Made by a program: the position numbers and the translations under genes
Assembly: GCA_900316445.1 (NCBI GenBank)
Contig: ONCZ01000022.1
Location: forward strand, 1-35,567
Source of the DNA: an uncultured Prevotellaceae bacterium
GTDB taxonomy: Bacteria; Bacteroidota; Bacteroidia; Bacteroidales; Bacteroidaceae
DNA: 35,567 bases
Reading direction: 5' to 3'
Shown here: piece after piece, positions 1-6,976 of the stretch
How positions within the stretch are numbered: the first letter of the stretch is position 1
How the letters are laid out: each line of letters opens with the position of its first letter
The notes under the pieces: generated by a model
Seen by the model: only the letters and a program-made list of their open reading frames with translations
Told to the model about the DNA's origin: nothing
The model's database searches: none

Positions 1-1
1 C

Positions 2-337
2 ATCGGGCCGTTGCTGAAGCAGCATTGTGAGGATACGCAACTCTATTTACAACACGATATTTCCCTCTCACAACTCGCCACATTGATTGGCATCAACCGT
101 TCCTACCTCAGCAAGCACTTTGCCTTGCAGGGAATCACGTACAATGCGTACATCAACGGTTTGCGCATCCAGCACTTCATTAATCTCTACTATGAGGCAG
201 CCGCAACCCATCAACCGGTAAGCGCCCAGCAACTGGCTTACCAGAGTGGCTTTCGTAATTACAAAACATTCAATGCTGCCTTCAAGAAGATTATGGAAAT
301 GACTGCAAAAGAGTGGATGCAGCAGGTAAAATCGTAA
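2..337 (+). CDS. AraC-family transcriptional regulator, C-terminal part
   Basis: The reading frame is open from the window edge, so the gene starts upstream and only its DNA-binding end is present. The visible ~110 residues form the double helix-turn-helix of AraC/XylS proteins. A first HTH (SLSQLATLIGINRSYLSKHF) is followed by a second (ISAQQLAY-like) with the family signature around 'YQSGFRNYKTFNAAFKK'. A local transcription regulator is the likely role. Whether the missing N-terminus is a ligand-binding domain or part of a hybrid two-component system cannot be told. The last codons and stop lie within a 13-base direct repeat that recurs just after the gene. Confidence 0.85.
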   Translation: MGPLLKQHCEDTQLYLQHDISLSQLATLIGINRSYLSKHFALQGITYNAYINGLRIQHFINLYYEAAATHQPVSAQQLAYQSGFRNYKTFNAAFKKIMEMTAKEWMQQVKS

Positions 338-360
338 AAATCATTCCAAAATCGTAAAAA
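328..360. repeat. 13-bp direct repeat over the AraC stop codon
   Basis: AAAATCGTAAAAA occurs at 328-340 and again at 348-360. The first copy supplies the final Lys-Ser codons and the TAA stop of the AraC gene. It belongs to the class of short word repeats seen at many gene junctions in this window. Confidence 0.7.
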
Positions 361-385
361 CTTGCTGGTTATTGCCCTTTGACTG

Positions 386-416
386 TTGTGATTTCAAAGG
401 GGATTAACTAAATTTG
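386..416 (+). promoter_or_regulatory. Bacteroidota-type promoter for the DUF3089 gene
   Basis: A -7 box TAAATTTG at 409-416 is preceded by TTG at 386-388 with a 20-base spacer, matching the Bacteroidota sigma consensus TTG-N19/21-TAnnTTTG. Transcription would start near 422, giving a leader of about 50 nt. Confidence 0.65.
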
Positions 417-471
417 CACAATAAAACAGTTTTCCAAGAACTATATTATTGTCTAACAAAAAAATGTAATT

Positions 472-1497
472 ATGAGAACTTTTAAAATGTGGATGCTTGC
501 CGCCATCCTGATTTGCGGCACAAGTGTATTCATGGCGTGCTCGTCGAACGAAGACGCCCCGGTTCCTAAAGATCCCGAGAGTGAGAAATCCGATGTTGTC
601 GATTACAGCGACAAGAACAACTGGATGAGGCAGCCCGAAGCAACAAAGGATGTTGATGCCTTTTTTGTCTATCCCACGGAATATGACGACCCCGCTGAGG
701 GCGCACCGAAATTTGCTCCCATCGATGAACCAGCCATGAGAATACCGGCGGAATTTGCCTACCTCAAGATTGCTACAGCTTTTGAGGATTGTGCCAATGT
801 TTTCGCTCCTTATTATAGACAGGGCAATATGTCATATCTGGGCAAAATTACTGCCGAAGAACGTAACGCAGCCTTCAACAGCATTCCGAAGTCAGATGTC
901 TTAGCTGCCATCGACTACTATTTTGAGCACCTGAATGGTGGACGTCCCTTCATTCTCGTAGGACATTCTCAGGGTTCAATCATGCAGAGTTTTGTGCTCT
1001 CAGAATACATGAAGGCACATCCAGAGTATCTGAAGCGAATGATTGCTGCATACGTGGTTGGCTATTCGATCACCGAGGATTATCTCAAAGCCAATCCTCA
1101 CCTGAAATTTGCAGAGGGGGCCGACGATACCGGTGTCATCATATCGTATAATACCGAGGGAGAAGGAAACGGGAACAATATTGTTGTCCTGCCAGGTGCC
1201 ATTAGCATCAATCCGATCAACTGGAAGCGCGATGAGACCTATGCTTCAGCAGAGGAAAGCCTGGGCGGCCGCGTCTTCAACATGGAAACCTTGGATTTTG
1301 AGAAAGTGCCTAACGCAGCAGATGCAAAGATCGACCTGAAAAGAGGCGTTGTCATTACTACGACCACGGCCGTAGAACCTGAAGGTGCTTCCAGTCCTTT
1401 CGGCGCTGTCAGCTTCCACGAGAACGACTATCCCCTATATTACTATAACATCAAGGCCAATGCAGCCGCGAGAGTTGCAGCTTATCAAAGCAAATAA
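472..1497 (+). CDS. DUF3089 alpha/beta-hydrolase-like lipoprotein
   Basis: The 341-residue protein has a lipoprotein signal peptide with a lipobox ending at Cys23 (FMACSS), so it is probably anchored in an envelope membrane facing the periplasm or outside. The mature part matches the DUF3089 family. It has an early 'FFVYPTEY' strand, a 'YYRQGNM' segment and the nucleophile elbow GHSQGS with Ser166. The family is predicted to have lysophospholipase/esterase-type alpha/beta-hydrolase activity, but its substrate is not known. It has its own promoter and no clear operon partner, though a 38-codon ORF follows 22 bases downstream. Length and start look normal for the family. Confidence 0.8.
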   Translation: MRTFKMWMLAAILICGTSVFMACSSNEDAPVPKDPESEKSDVVDYSDKNNWMRQPEATKDVDAFFVYPTEYDDPAEGAPKFAPIDEPAMRIPAEFAYLKIATAFEDCANVFAPYYRQGNMSYLGKITAEERNAAFNSIPKSDVLAAIDYYFEHLNGGRPFILVGHSQGSIMQSFVLSEYMKAHPEYLKRMIAAYVVGYSITEDYLKANPHLKFAEGADDTGVIISYNTEGEGNGNNIVVLPGAISINPINWKRDETYASAEESLGGRVFNMETLDFEKVPNAADAKIDLKRGVVITTTTAVEPEGASSPFGAVSFHENDYPLYYYNIKANAAARVAAYQSK

Positions 1498-1519
1498 TAA
1501 CTAGCGGACAAGGCTTTAA

Positions 1520-1636
1520 ATGATGAAATTATTAACGACCGTCGTAGCCATAACCTTGGTAGGTATGACAGACGCTGCACGTACACAGAGTGCCTGGAAC
1601 GTTGTGAACGTGGCCCGCGGCACAGGGACTTATTGA
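1520..1636 (+). CDS. Tiny exported-looking ORF, 38 aa, possibly a gene remnant
   Basis: Two adjacent ATG codons open a 38-codon frame. The N-terminus reads like a signal peptide (MMKLLTTVVAITLVGM), followed by about 20 residues ending at TGA. It starts 22 bases after the DUF3089 gene on the same strand, so it could be co-transcribed. A signal sequence with almost no mature part suggests either a very small secreted peptide or the 5' end of a gene truncated when the downstream region was rearranged. No family recognised. Confidence 0.3.
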   Translation: MMKLLTTVVAITLVGMTDAARTQSAWNVVNVARGTGTY

Positions 1637-1686
1637 GCGTAAGGATGGTTCTTTTGTCACATCGTGTAATAAAAGAACTGTGTTAT

Positions 1687-1718
1687 GAAAACCGGGCGTT
1701 GTATGGCATCCGGTTTTC
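1687..1718. terminator. Perfect 9-bp inverted repeat between convergent genes
   Basis: GAAAACCGG at 1687-1695 pairs with CCGGTTTTC at 1710-1718 across a 14-nt loop. A T-rich stretch follows on the plus strand. The position between a plus-strand ORF and the end of the minus-strand gene at 1719 fits a bidirectional terminator. Confidence 0.6.
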
Positions 1719-1967
1719 TTATCTTATTGAAGCAATGGCCTTGTCTAATATCTCTTTGATGAACTCGTCAGCATCCAAGTTCCAGGACTGGCAGAATGTG
1801 ATATACTCTTTCTGAGCCTTCAAGGTCTCGGCATAGTCTGTTATGGCTGAGACCACTTGTTTTCGATATTCTTCCAAACCTTGCTGTTCTTTGACAGGAA
1901 GGAAGGTCTTGGCTGCTTGCATCATATCGGTGTAGATGCCTTCACGTTGTTTTTTTATCACATTCAT
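1719..1967 (-). CDS. Small hypothetical helical protein, 82 aa
   Basis: The ATG start gives an 82-residue, charged, mostly helical cytosolic protein with no signal peptide or membrane segment. Two runs rich in Lys, Glu and Gln (around residues 5-30 and 45-80) suggest a small helical bundle. I do not recognise a family. The notable context is a leader of about 200 nt with concentric complementary arms and a Bacteroidota promoter. Either the RNA controls this gene, or an independent small RNA sits upstream of it. A terminator-like inverted repeat adjoins its stop codon. Confidence 0.55.
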   Translation of the reverse strand: MNVIKKQREGIYTDMMQAAKTFLPVKEQQGLEEYRKQVVSAITDYAETLKAQKEYITFCQSWNLDADEFIKEILDKAIASIR

Positions 1968-1994
1968 ACTATGACATATTATAAACTAGAATAA

Positions 1995-2178
1995 CAAAGA
2001 AGGGTATGACCCTCGTACCAATCAGAACCAGGCTTGCAACGGCCTCAGAATAGATGATAGAAGTCCACACCCTATACGGGTGCTGCTTTATCTCTATTCT
2101 GGAAGTCTTGTTGCAATTCGGTTCCGATAGAGTAAGCAACATCAAATGTTGTTTCCACGAAAATATGGTCTAATGACC
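1995..2178 (-). ncRNA. Structured leader or independent small RNA, rod-like fold
   Basis: Four nested helices share one centre near 2074: 2023-2029 with 2120-2126 (7 bp), 2034-2040 with 2110-2116 (7 bp, perfect), 2046-2054 with 2093-2101 (9 bp, perfect) and 2068-2072 with 2078-2082 (5 bp). Extra hairpins flank the rod: 2138-2143/2146-2151, 2167-2170/2175-2178, and 2001-2005/2009-2013, the last followed on the minus strand by a U-rich stretch. The outer helix pairs fully only as minus-strand RNA, where it contains a G-U pair that would be an A-C mismatch on the plus strand. The innermost helix extends by one pair on the minus strand for the same reason. A TAACTTTG box at 2183-2190 would start transcription near 2177. 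Size (about 180 nt) and rod shape recall 6S RNA, but the ends do not pair, so class is open. Confidence 0.55.
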
Positions 2179-2182
2179 GCTG

Positions 2183-2190
2183 CAAAGTTA
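2183..2190 (-). promoter_or_regulatory. -7 promoter box for the structured RNA / 82-aa gene
   Basis: TAACTTTG on the minus strand matches the Bacteroidota TAnnTTTG element. Expected transcription start is about 2177, immediately before the first hairpin of the RNA candidate. Confidence 0.6.
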
Positions 2191-2231
2191 AACAAATAAT
2201 TCTAAATAACAACTAAAAACGTAAGAAATTT

Positions 2232-2693
2232 ATGAAAACCGATCAAGAAATTGAAGAATACCTGGGGACTCGCGATTGTTTGCGCAATGAGAGTCCCCTT
2301 ACTATCTGGTGTACGCAGAAGATCCTCCTGCTTATGAAAAGAAACCAAGAACTATTCGAAGACTCAACAATTAAGGCAGAATTAAGCAGCATCGGAATGA
2401 CGATCCTACAGATGATAAGAGAGGATAAAAGACATGCGATGGAAAAGCTCGTCTGTCATCTGGAAAGCCTTTCACAATCAGTTACTAATGAAAAGCTCTT
2501 CTTTGACCTTAAACAAACTCCCAAAAAGAAGATCTATCGTATCCTGGCGCAGATTGTGCCATATATGGAAGATGACCAACAGATGCTGTATTCCTATTTC
2601 TGTGACCATAGCAATCTGGACATACAACCTGCATCCCTGAAGAACTCTGTTTATTACTGGATGAAGAAGAAAGTACAAAAGTCGTACAAATGA
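2232..2693 (+). CDS. Hypothetical protein, 153 aa
   Basis: An ATG start gives a 153-residue soluble, mixed-charge protein, mostly helical, with several Cys residues (Cys15, Cys27 and others) but no recognisable metal-binding pattern. Its base composition and codons (AGA, CTA and AAA-rich) are more AT-rich than the primase operon that follows. It ends about 40 bases before a separate promoter, so it is probably transcribed independently of the downstream cluster. No family recognised; position next to a replication-type cluster suggests accessory DNA. Confidence 0.6.
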   Translation: MKTDQEIEEYLGTRDCLRNESPLTIWCTQKILLLMKRNQELFEDSTIKAELSSIGMTILQMIREDKRHAMEKLVCHLESLSQSVTNEKLFFDLKQTPKKKIYRILAQIVPYMEDDQQMLYSYFCDHSNLDIQPASLKNSVYYWMKKKVQKSYK

Positions 2694-2731
2694 AGTACAA
2701 AAACAGAACTCCAACCAACAATCATTATCCG

Positions 2732-2739
2732 TACCTTTG
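2732..2739 (+). promoter_or_regulatory. -7 promoter box of the primase cluster
   Basis: TACCTTTG matches the Bacteroidota consensus and lies 44 bases before the 32-aa ORF. It is the only clear promoter before the primase gene, so the genes from 2783 to 6834 are likely one transcript. Confidence 0.65.
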
Positions 2740-2782
2740 CACCGTCAATTGAGAATATAGTCTTACTAAAATTTTAACGATT

Positions 2783-2881
2783 ATGAAAATTGAAACAAAG
2801 GAAGTATTGAAGGTGTTCCTACCGATATTGCAGGACATCTTGAAAAAGATTTTTAAAAGACAACGAATTAAAACGAATTAA
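2783..2881 (+). CDS. Small cationic amphipathic peptide, 32 aa
   Basis: ATG at 2783 follows the promoter by about 40 bases and opens a 32-codon frame. A short acidic start (MKIETKEV) leads into a hydrophobic, amphipathic stretch (LKVFLPILQDILKKIF) and a basic tail. The C-terminal codons and stop come from a word repeat (ACGAATTAAA units). Small peptides of similar size are common beside BT4734/DUF3987 genes in Bacteroidales, but sequence similarity to those cannot be judged here. It might contact membranes, or its translation might tune the operon leader. Function unknown. Confidence 0.45.
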   Translation: MKIETKEVLKVFLPILQDILKKIFKRQRIKTN

Positions 2882-2892
2882 ACGAATTTAAA
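2861..2892. repeat. Word repeat, ACGAATTAAA-type
   Basis: Three degenerate copies of an ACGAATTAAA unit lie at the junction between the 32-aa peptide and the next gene. They provide the peptide's last residues and its stop codon. Confidence 0.6.
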
Positions 2893-2903
2893 TTTTTGAG
2901 ATT

Positions 2904-3215
2904 ATGCAAATGTTAGTAACATGTACGGCACAGGAGCCGTTGGTCATCGTAGAGAATAAAGAGGGTGGCCAGAACAGAGAACCACTGAAGAAAAAGGTCT
3001 TTTTCTTCAAGAACGAACAGAACGAGTTTTATGCCGAGGCGATCGGTGCCTTTGCAGAAAGGCTGGAAAAGAATCCGCTATTGGCAAGTACGCTCTATCA
3101 GGTGGATGTCACCGTCAGCCTCGCAAGTTGGGAGAGCGACAGGACGCATGAACGGGTGTATAAGAATCAGATCCGTCTGAACAAAGTCAACAAAGTAAAC
3201 TTCGAGGGCGTATGA
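2904..3215 (+). CDS. Possible single-stranded-DNA-binding-like protein, 103 aa
   Basis: A 103-residue protein whose C-terminal half resembles the second half of an SSB OB-fold. A helix (FAERLEKNPLLAS) leads into strands 'QVDVTVSLASWESDR' and 'YKNQIRLNKVNKV', the order expected for the connecting helix and last strands of SSB. There is no acidic SSB tail and the N-terminal half is not clearly SSB. This is a shape-based inference at modest confidence. The gene overlaps the next by 4 bases (ATGA), implying translational coupling. Two genes later comes a primase-helicase, which would make an SSB-type partner sensible. Confidence 0.5.
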   Translation: MQMLVTCTAQEPLVIVENKEGGQNREPLKKKVFFFKNEQNEFYAEAIGAFAERLEKNPLLASTLYQVDVTVSLASWESDRTHERVYKNQIRLNKVNKVNFEGV

Positions 3216-3745
3216 AAGAGAATGAAGATTCGAAGAATGTCATTCCGTGGGCAGAGGAACCTCAGGAGGGCGAGTGCGCAGGCGCTCGCCCGAGGAGGAA
3301 GCCGGATTTCACCAAGAGGGGGAAGTTCAAGGGATGGAATGAAGAGGGGCACTATGAGTTTACGGAGTATAACGACCGGCCGGACATGATTCCGGAGGTG
3401 ATCCATAAAGGAAAGTGCGTGACCGTGACGAAGACTCAGGGTGAGAAGGATTCGAGTATCATCGTGAGGGCGAAGGTGAATGCCGACCTGCCGGATCCCA
3501 TCGGCACGGCAATCGGGATGATGGCTAGAGAACTGAAGGACAAGGTGAAGAAGGAACCGAAGTTTACGCCTTCCGGACTGCTGTTTGACAGCGAGGAACT
3601 GAAAGTGTGGCAGAATAAGGCCAGGAAGAAACTGGACATCCATATCCAGCTGGACTTGAAGAACCCGCAGATCATGCTGATTCAGCTGCAGGAACTGCAG
3701 ACGGATATCTACAAAACGATCAACAAGAGCTTCCTTTACAAGTAA
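3212..3745 (+). CDS. Hypothetical protein of the primase cluster, 177 aa
   Basis: Starts within the stop of the preceding gene (ATGA overlap). The first ~60 residues are polar and probably disordered (acidic patch, then a Lys/Arg/Pro-rich patch). The middle segment, about 65-95, looks like beta strands (KCVTVTKTQ, SSIIVRAKVNAD). The C-terminus is helical (DIHIQLDLKNPQIMLIQLQ). No family recognised. Coupled translation with the SSB-like gene suggests a complex partner. A perfect 7-bp GC-rich inverted repeat (3268-3274 with 3285-3291) sits in the disordered segment, encoding 'GECAGARPR'. Confidence 0.65.
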   Translation: MKENEDSKNVIPWAEEPQEGECAGARPRRKPDFTKRGKFKGWNEEGHYEFTEYNDRPDMIPEVIHKGKCVTVTKTQGEKDSSIIVRAKVNADLPDPIGTAIGMMARELKDKVKKEPKFTPSGLLFDSEELKVWQNKARKKLDIHIQLDLKNPQIMLIQLQELQTDIYKTINKSFLYK

Positions 3746-3746
3746 G

Positions 3747-3777
3747 AATTTAAAAATTAAAAGATTAAAAAATTAAA
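3747..3777. repeat. AT-rich word repeat at gene junction
   Basis: Degenerate units of AATTAAAA-type fill the whole gap between the 177-aa and 121-aa genes. An almost identical stretch (two differences in about 32 bases) lies at 19237-19268 in the unrelated sugar operon. Confidence 0.65.
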
Positions 3778-4143
3778 ATGGCGAGATTTAAGAAACCATC
3801 GAAATATACGAGCCTGCGTTGTCACATCTATAGGGGCGACCCGGGATTGGCTAACATATCCTTCTCGAAGGTGAGGAGCCTCAGGGAGGGAATTGACCTG
3901 CTGGCTACACATCTGATGAATGTGCTGGTGTTCGACACGGACAGCATCATGCTGGACAGACTGGTGGGGAAGGTGTACCTGATGTGGATGGCTGAGCGCA
4001 AAGCGCGGGGCAAGACGCAGTTTGACATCGACCAGTTCGCTGAGGATGTGAGGCTGGGTGTAGTGGCGTCGTTCCAGAAGGCTCTGGGAAAGGAACTGAG
4101 AGAACCGAATCCGGAGGATATGGAGTATGTGATTGAGGACTGA
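3778..4143 (+). CDS. Hypothetical protein of the primase cluster, 121 aa
   Basis: A 121-residue soluble, helical, slightly basic protein with no signal peptide. The N-terminus is basic (MARFKKPSKYTSLR) and the rest alternates charged and hydrophobic positions, as in a compact helical domain (residues 40-110). I do not recognise the family. It sits between the 177-aa gene and the primase-helicase on one transcript, so a role in the same replication or DNA-maintenance process is the simplest guess. A long inverted word repeat separates it from the primase gene. Confidence 0.65.
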   Translation: MARFKKPSKYTSLRCHIYRGDPGLANISFSKVRSLREGIDLLATHLMNVLVFDTDSIMLDRLVGKVYLMWMAERKARGKTQFDIDQFAEDVRLGVVASFQKALGKELREPNPEDMEYVIED

Positions 4144-4150
4144 TGATTTT

Positions 4151-4248
4151 GTTTACAGTTTACGGTTTACAGTTTACAGATGATATGACTGGAGGCTGTG
4201 GAACCGCAGAGGTAATCAACTGTAAACCGTAAACTGTAAACCGTAAAC
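4151..4248. repeat. 29-bp inverted repeat built of GTTTACR heptamers
   Basis: The left arm 4151-4179 is four GTTTAC(A/G) units. The right arm 4220-4248 is its near reverse complement (26 of 29 positions Watson-Crick, one further G-U in plus-strand RNA). The loop is 40 bases. The structure fills the spacer directly before the primase start (ATG 4264), where it could act as an attenuator or RNA-stability element. Confidence 0.8.
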
Positions 4249-4263
4249 TTTTAAAAAAAGATT

Positions 4264-6834
4264 ATGGCAGTATGTATTGAATTAAAAAGATGGTCGGCGA
4301 CGACGAGGATAGAAAGGCTCGACGACCTGATAGCTGTGTTCAGGACACAGGATGTGGCGCAGACGATCGGGGAGATCAGAAAGATTGCTCCGCTCTGGTG
4401 GGCTGCGAAACAGCGAGGAGACAAGTATAACGAGAAGAAGTATAAGGGGGAGATGGGCAAGCTGAAGAAAGACCTGCCCGGGGTGTGCTTCAGCGCATCT
4501 ACGTTTACGCCCCATGAGTGGGAGGACAGCAAGGGCAACAAGAAACCGAAGGACACGTGGCGGCATCAGCAGTTTGCCGTGATGAACGGCCTGTTTATGG
4601 TGGACCTCGACGAGGTGGAAGATCCCAGGGCGCTGTGGGGACAGCTGGTGGAGAAGGGCGTGATGGACTGGAAGCCGTTTTTCGTGTTCGTCTCGCCGTC
4701 GGGCTACGGCCTGAAGATCGTGATGCCCTGCTCTCTGGAGAGGGGCAGCCTCTATCAGAACCAGAAGGCGTTTGCGGATGCCTTCGGCGTGGGCGTCGCC
4801 CTGGATGAGAAGTGCAAGGACGCCTCAAGGCTCTCGTTCGTATCAGGAAGTGAAGATATCCTGTTGTTTGACCCAAAAGTGACCAGTTATGAAGATGAAG
4901 ACTATGTTGCTCGTTGGAACGGGCGTTATAATGACGGTAGTGCCGATGTTGATCTATTTCCTGACATGGTGCGCCCTACTACTGCTCCAGGCGGCGCTGA
5001 GGTGGCTGAGCCCGAGCTTGGAGCGTGGATTAATGCTCAGCTTTCTGCTATTCGAGAGCATCGTGAGCTCGAAGTCGATGGCGGAATTGAGGGACAAGAT
5101 TATGACGGAATCCTTGTGAGGGATATCGTCGGCCTCTACTTCGAGCGAGTGACCGCCAAGATGAAGAGCCGCCACGACACGATGCTGAAGGCGGCAGGCG
5201 ACCTGCGCCATGTGTGTGACAACACGCCCAGGGTGGTGTATTACTATCTGCTGCGGCAGGGATTCGTGCAGGAACAGGTGCTCGAGGGCAGGGACATCGC
5301 CAGGACCATCAACGATGGGCTGAACTGGAAGTACACCACGAAGATGCCCGAGGTGCTGGGCAAGGCCATTAAGGAACTGTCGGTGAAAAGCCGTCGTGAG
5401 GAGGGGGCTGCGTTCAACGACAATGACATGTATAGGCAGCTGTGTGATTATGGCACCCAGTTAGGAAAGTTGTCACGTTATTACCCGTGTATGCCCGAAC
5501 TGTTCAGGCTTACGACAGAGGTCAGCGAGCGCCCGGCCTTCCTGATGGCTGCGGCCTGCATGCTCGGTACGCTGGCCACGAGATGTTATTACTATCATTA
5601 CTGGCGCCCGCAGATATTGCAACGCTTGAATTATCAGGTGTATATCGTGGCGCTGCCCGGACAGGGTAAGGGAGGTATTGACGTGATGAACACGATCCTG
5701 ACACAGCCGCTGAAAGACAATGACGAACCTCAGTTCAAGGTGCTCAACGACTACAAGCGCAAGAGTTTGTCGATGAGCAACTCGTCAGAGAAAGCCAAGA
5801 ACGAGGCCAATAAGAAAGAGCTGATAGAGAAGCCTCAGACCACCATCCGAACCTATGGCGCCAACTCGACCAACGGCGCGATGATCGAGGACATGGAGAA
5901 CAATGCCGTGGAGGTGGATGGCCACATGCTCCATCTGCACATGTACTCATTTGACACGGAGATGGACAGCGTGAGGACGCTTAACAAGTTGGAGTATCGG
6001 GATAAGCAGTCGTGGGAACTGAAGGCGTTCCATAACGAGGTGATCAACCAGCAGTTTAAGAACAACAACTCCATCACAGGTTTCTTCAACGTGTTTTGGA
6101 ACTTCATCTATACGGGCACGCCTACGGCCCTTTACCGGAAGATCACCAAACACAACTTCGGCAGCGGCCTTTCCACCCGTATGGCTGTGATTCCGCTGGG
6201 TGCCGACCTCTTCGGATTCAGTGGGTATAACAACACCATCGAAGTGGCCAGAAAGGATGCGAGTACACTCTCTATGTGGGCATACCGGCTTGACAAGGCT
6301 CAAGGGAAACTGCCTCTTGAGGACATTGTGCGTGCTACCTTTGACTGGGGACGTGAGAAGATGGATGCCGCAAGAATGGAGAAAGACGGAGAGACGGCCT
6401 TCCTCATCAAGCGCGTGTCGTACTATGGCATACACGGGGCGGCACCGTACATCCTGATGCGCCACTGGGACGAGTGGATGGCGAATCATACGTTCAAAAC
6501 GGATGAGAAAGACAAGGAACTCTGTCTGCTGTTCACGGAACTGCAGCTGTTCTGTCAGAGACTCTTCTTCGGTAAACTTACTCAGGACTACCTCAAGGAC
6601 TCCATGTCGCTTGTAGAGGAACAAAGTCATGATGCAGAGAATGAGAAGTTGATGGAGAAATGGAGAAAGCTGCCCGATGAGTTCAAACTGACTGATGTCG
6701 TGAATCAGCTTGGTATTAAGAATGCTTACGCCCGGCAGGTCTGTGCAAAAATGCTTAAAGCCGGTCTCGTAGAAACCGGCAATTCCAAGCCAAGAATATA
6801 TAAAAAGGTTAAGAAAGAAAAAGCCGGGTCATAA
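4264..6834 (+). CDS. Primase-helicase: BT4734-type N-domain plus DUF3987
   Basis: 856 residues. The N-terminal ~200 residues match the BT4734-like (VirE-type) domain with a primase-like fold. Candidate catalytic acids are in MVDLDEV (Asp114, Asp116), the basic motif is SPSGYGLKI (Lys151), and a conserved 'KDASRLSFVSG' follows. A linker and helical region (to ~380) lead into DUF3987, where the P-loop ALPGQGKGG (Lys469) indicates an ATPase/helicase. The last ~50 residues look like a winged helix (FKLTDVVNQLGIKNAYARQVC). Such proteins are frequent in Bacteroidales mobile and degenerate-prophage regions. Here the gene ends the plus-strand cluster and its stop codon lies in the loop of the terminator. 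No integrase, relaxase or origin was found beside it. Confidence 0.85.
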   Translation: MAVCIELKRWSATTRIERLDDLIAVFRTQDVAQTIGEIRKIAPLWWAAKQRGDKYNEKKYKGEMGKLKKDLPGVCFSASTFTPHEWEDSKGNKKPKDTWRHQQFAVMNGLFMVDLDEVEDPRALWGQLVEKGVMDWKPFFVFVSPSGYGLKIVMPCSLERGSLYQNQKAFADAFGVGVALDEKCKDASRLSFVSGSEDILLFDPKVTSYEDEDYVARWNGRYNDGSADVDLFPDMVRPTTAPGGAEVAEPELGAWINAQLSAIREHRELEVDGGIEGQDYDGILVRDIVGLYFERVTAKMKSRHDTMLKAAGDLRHVCDNTPRVVYYYLLRQGFVQEQVLEGRDIARTINDGLNWKYTTKMPEVLGKAIKELSVKSRREEGAAFNDNDMYRQLCDYGTQLGKLSRYYPCMPELFRLTTEVSERPAFLMAAACMLGTLATRCYYYHYWRPQILQRLNYQVYIVALPGQGKGGIDVMNTILTQPLKDNDEPQFKVLNDYKRKSLSMSNSSEKAKNEANKKELIEKPQTTIRTYGANSTNGAMIEDMENNAVEVDGHMLHLHMYSFDTEMDSVRTLNKLEYRDKQSWELKAFHNEVINQQFKNNNSITGFFNVFWNFIYTGTPTALYRKITKHNFGSGLSTRMAVIPLGADLFGFSGYNNTIEVARKDASTLSMWAYRLDKAQGKLPLEDIVRATFDWGREKMDAARMEKDGETAFLIKRVSYYGIHGAAPYILMRHWDEWMANHTFKTDEKDKELCLLFTELQLFCQRLFFGKLTQDYLKDSMSLVEEQSHDAENEKLMEKWRKLPDEFKLTDVVNQLGIKNAYARQVCAKMLKAGLVETGNSKPRIYKKVKKEKAGS

Positions 6835-6847
6835 GGCCCGGTTTTTT
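6818..6847 (+). terminator. Rho-independent terminator after the primase gene
   Basis: CCGGG (6824-6828) pairs with CCCGG (6837-6841), extended by A-rich and T-rich flanks, followed by six T's. The TAA stop of the primase gene is in the loop. A second GC hairpin lies just upstream within the coding end (6763-6783). Confidence 0.85.
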
Positions 6848-6893
6848 AGTAGTTAGTTTTTTAGTTCGTAAGTTTGTAAGTTTGTAAGTTTTC
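6848..6893. repeat. Word repeat, GTAAGTTT-type
   Basis: Degenerate units (AGTTAGTT, then GTAAGTTT three times) run from the terminator towards the next promoter. Same class as the other junction repeats. Confidence 0.6.
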
Positions 6894-6902
6894 GGGATTT
6901 TG

Positions 6903-6934
6903 TTTGGATTTCTGCTCGCTTTTTCGTAATTTTG
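6903..6934 (+). promoter_or_regulatory. Promoter of the GH97-esterase gene
   Basis: TTTG at 6903-6906 and TAATTTTG at 6927-6934 are separated by 20 bases, close to the Bacteroidota consensus. The start of transcription would be near 6940, leaving a leader of about 37 nt. Confidence 0.7.
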
Positions 6935-6976
6935 TCCCCGAAAAGAAATCAGTAATAACAATAGCTAAATTTTGAT

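Noticed and set aside
1995-2178. Firm assignment as 6S RNA
   Set aside because: Length and rod shape fit, but the 5' and 3' ends are not complementary and no consensus could be checked.
4151-4248. CRISPR array
   Set aside because: The units are contiguous 7-bp words in inverted arms with no spacers, and no cas genes are near.
5947-6630. 227-codon minus-strand frame inside the primase gene
   Set aside because: Shadow of a strongly supported coding region; no domain features of its own.
2783-6834. Complete prophage or plasmid
   Set aside because: No integrase, capsid, terminase, relaxase, partition gene or attachment repeats were found around the primase cluster.
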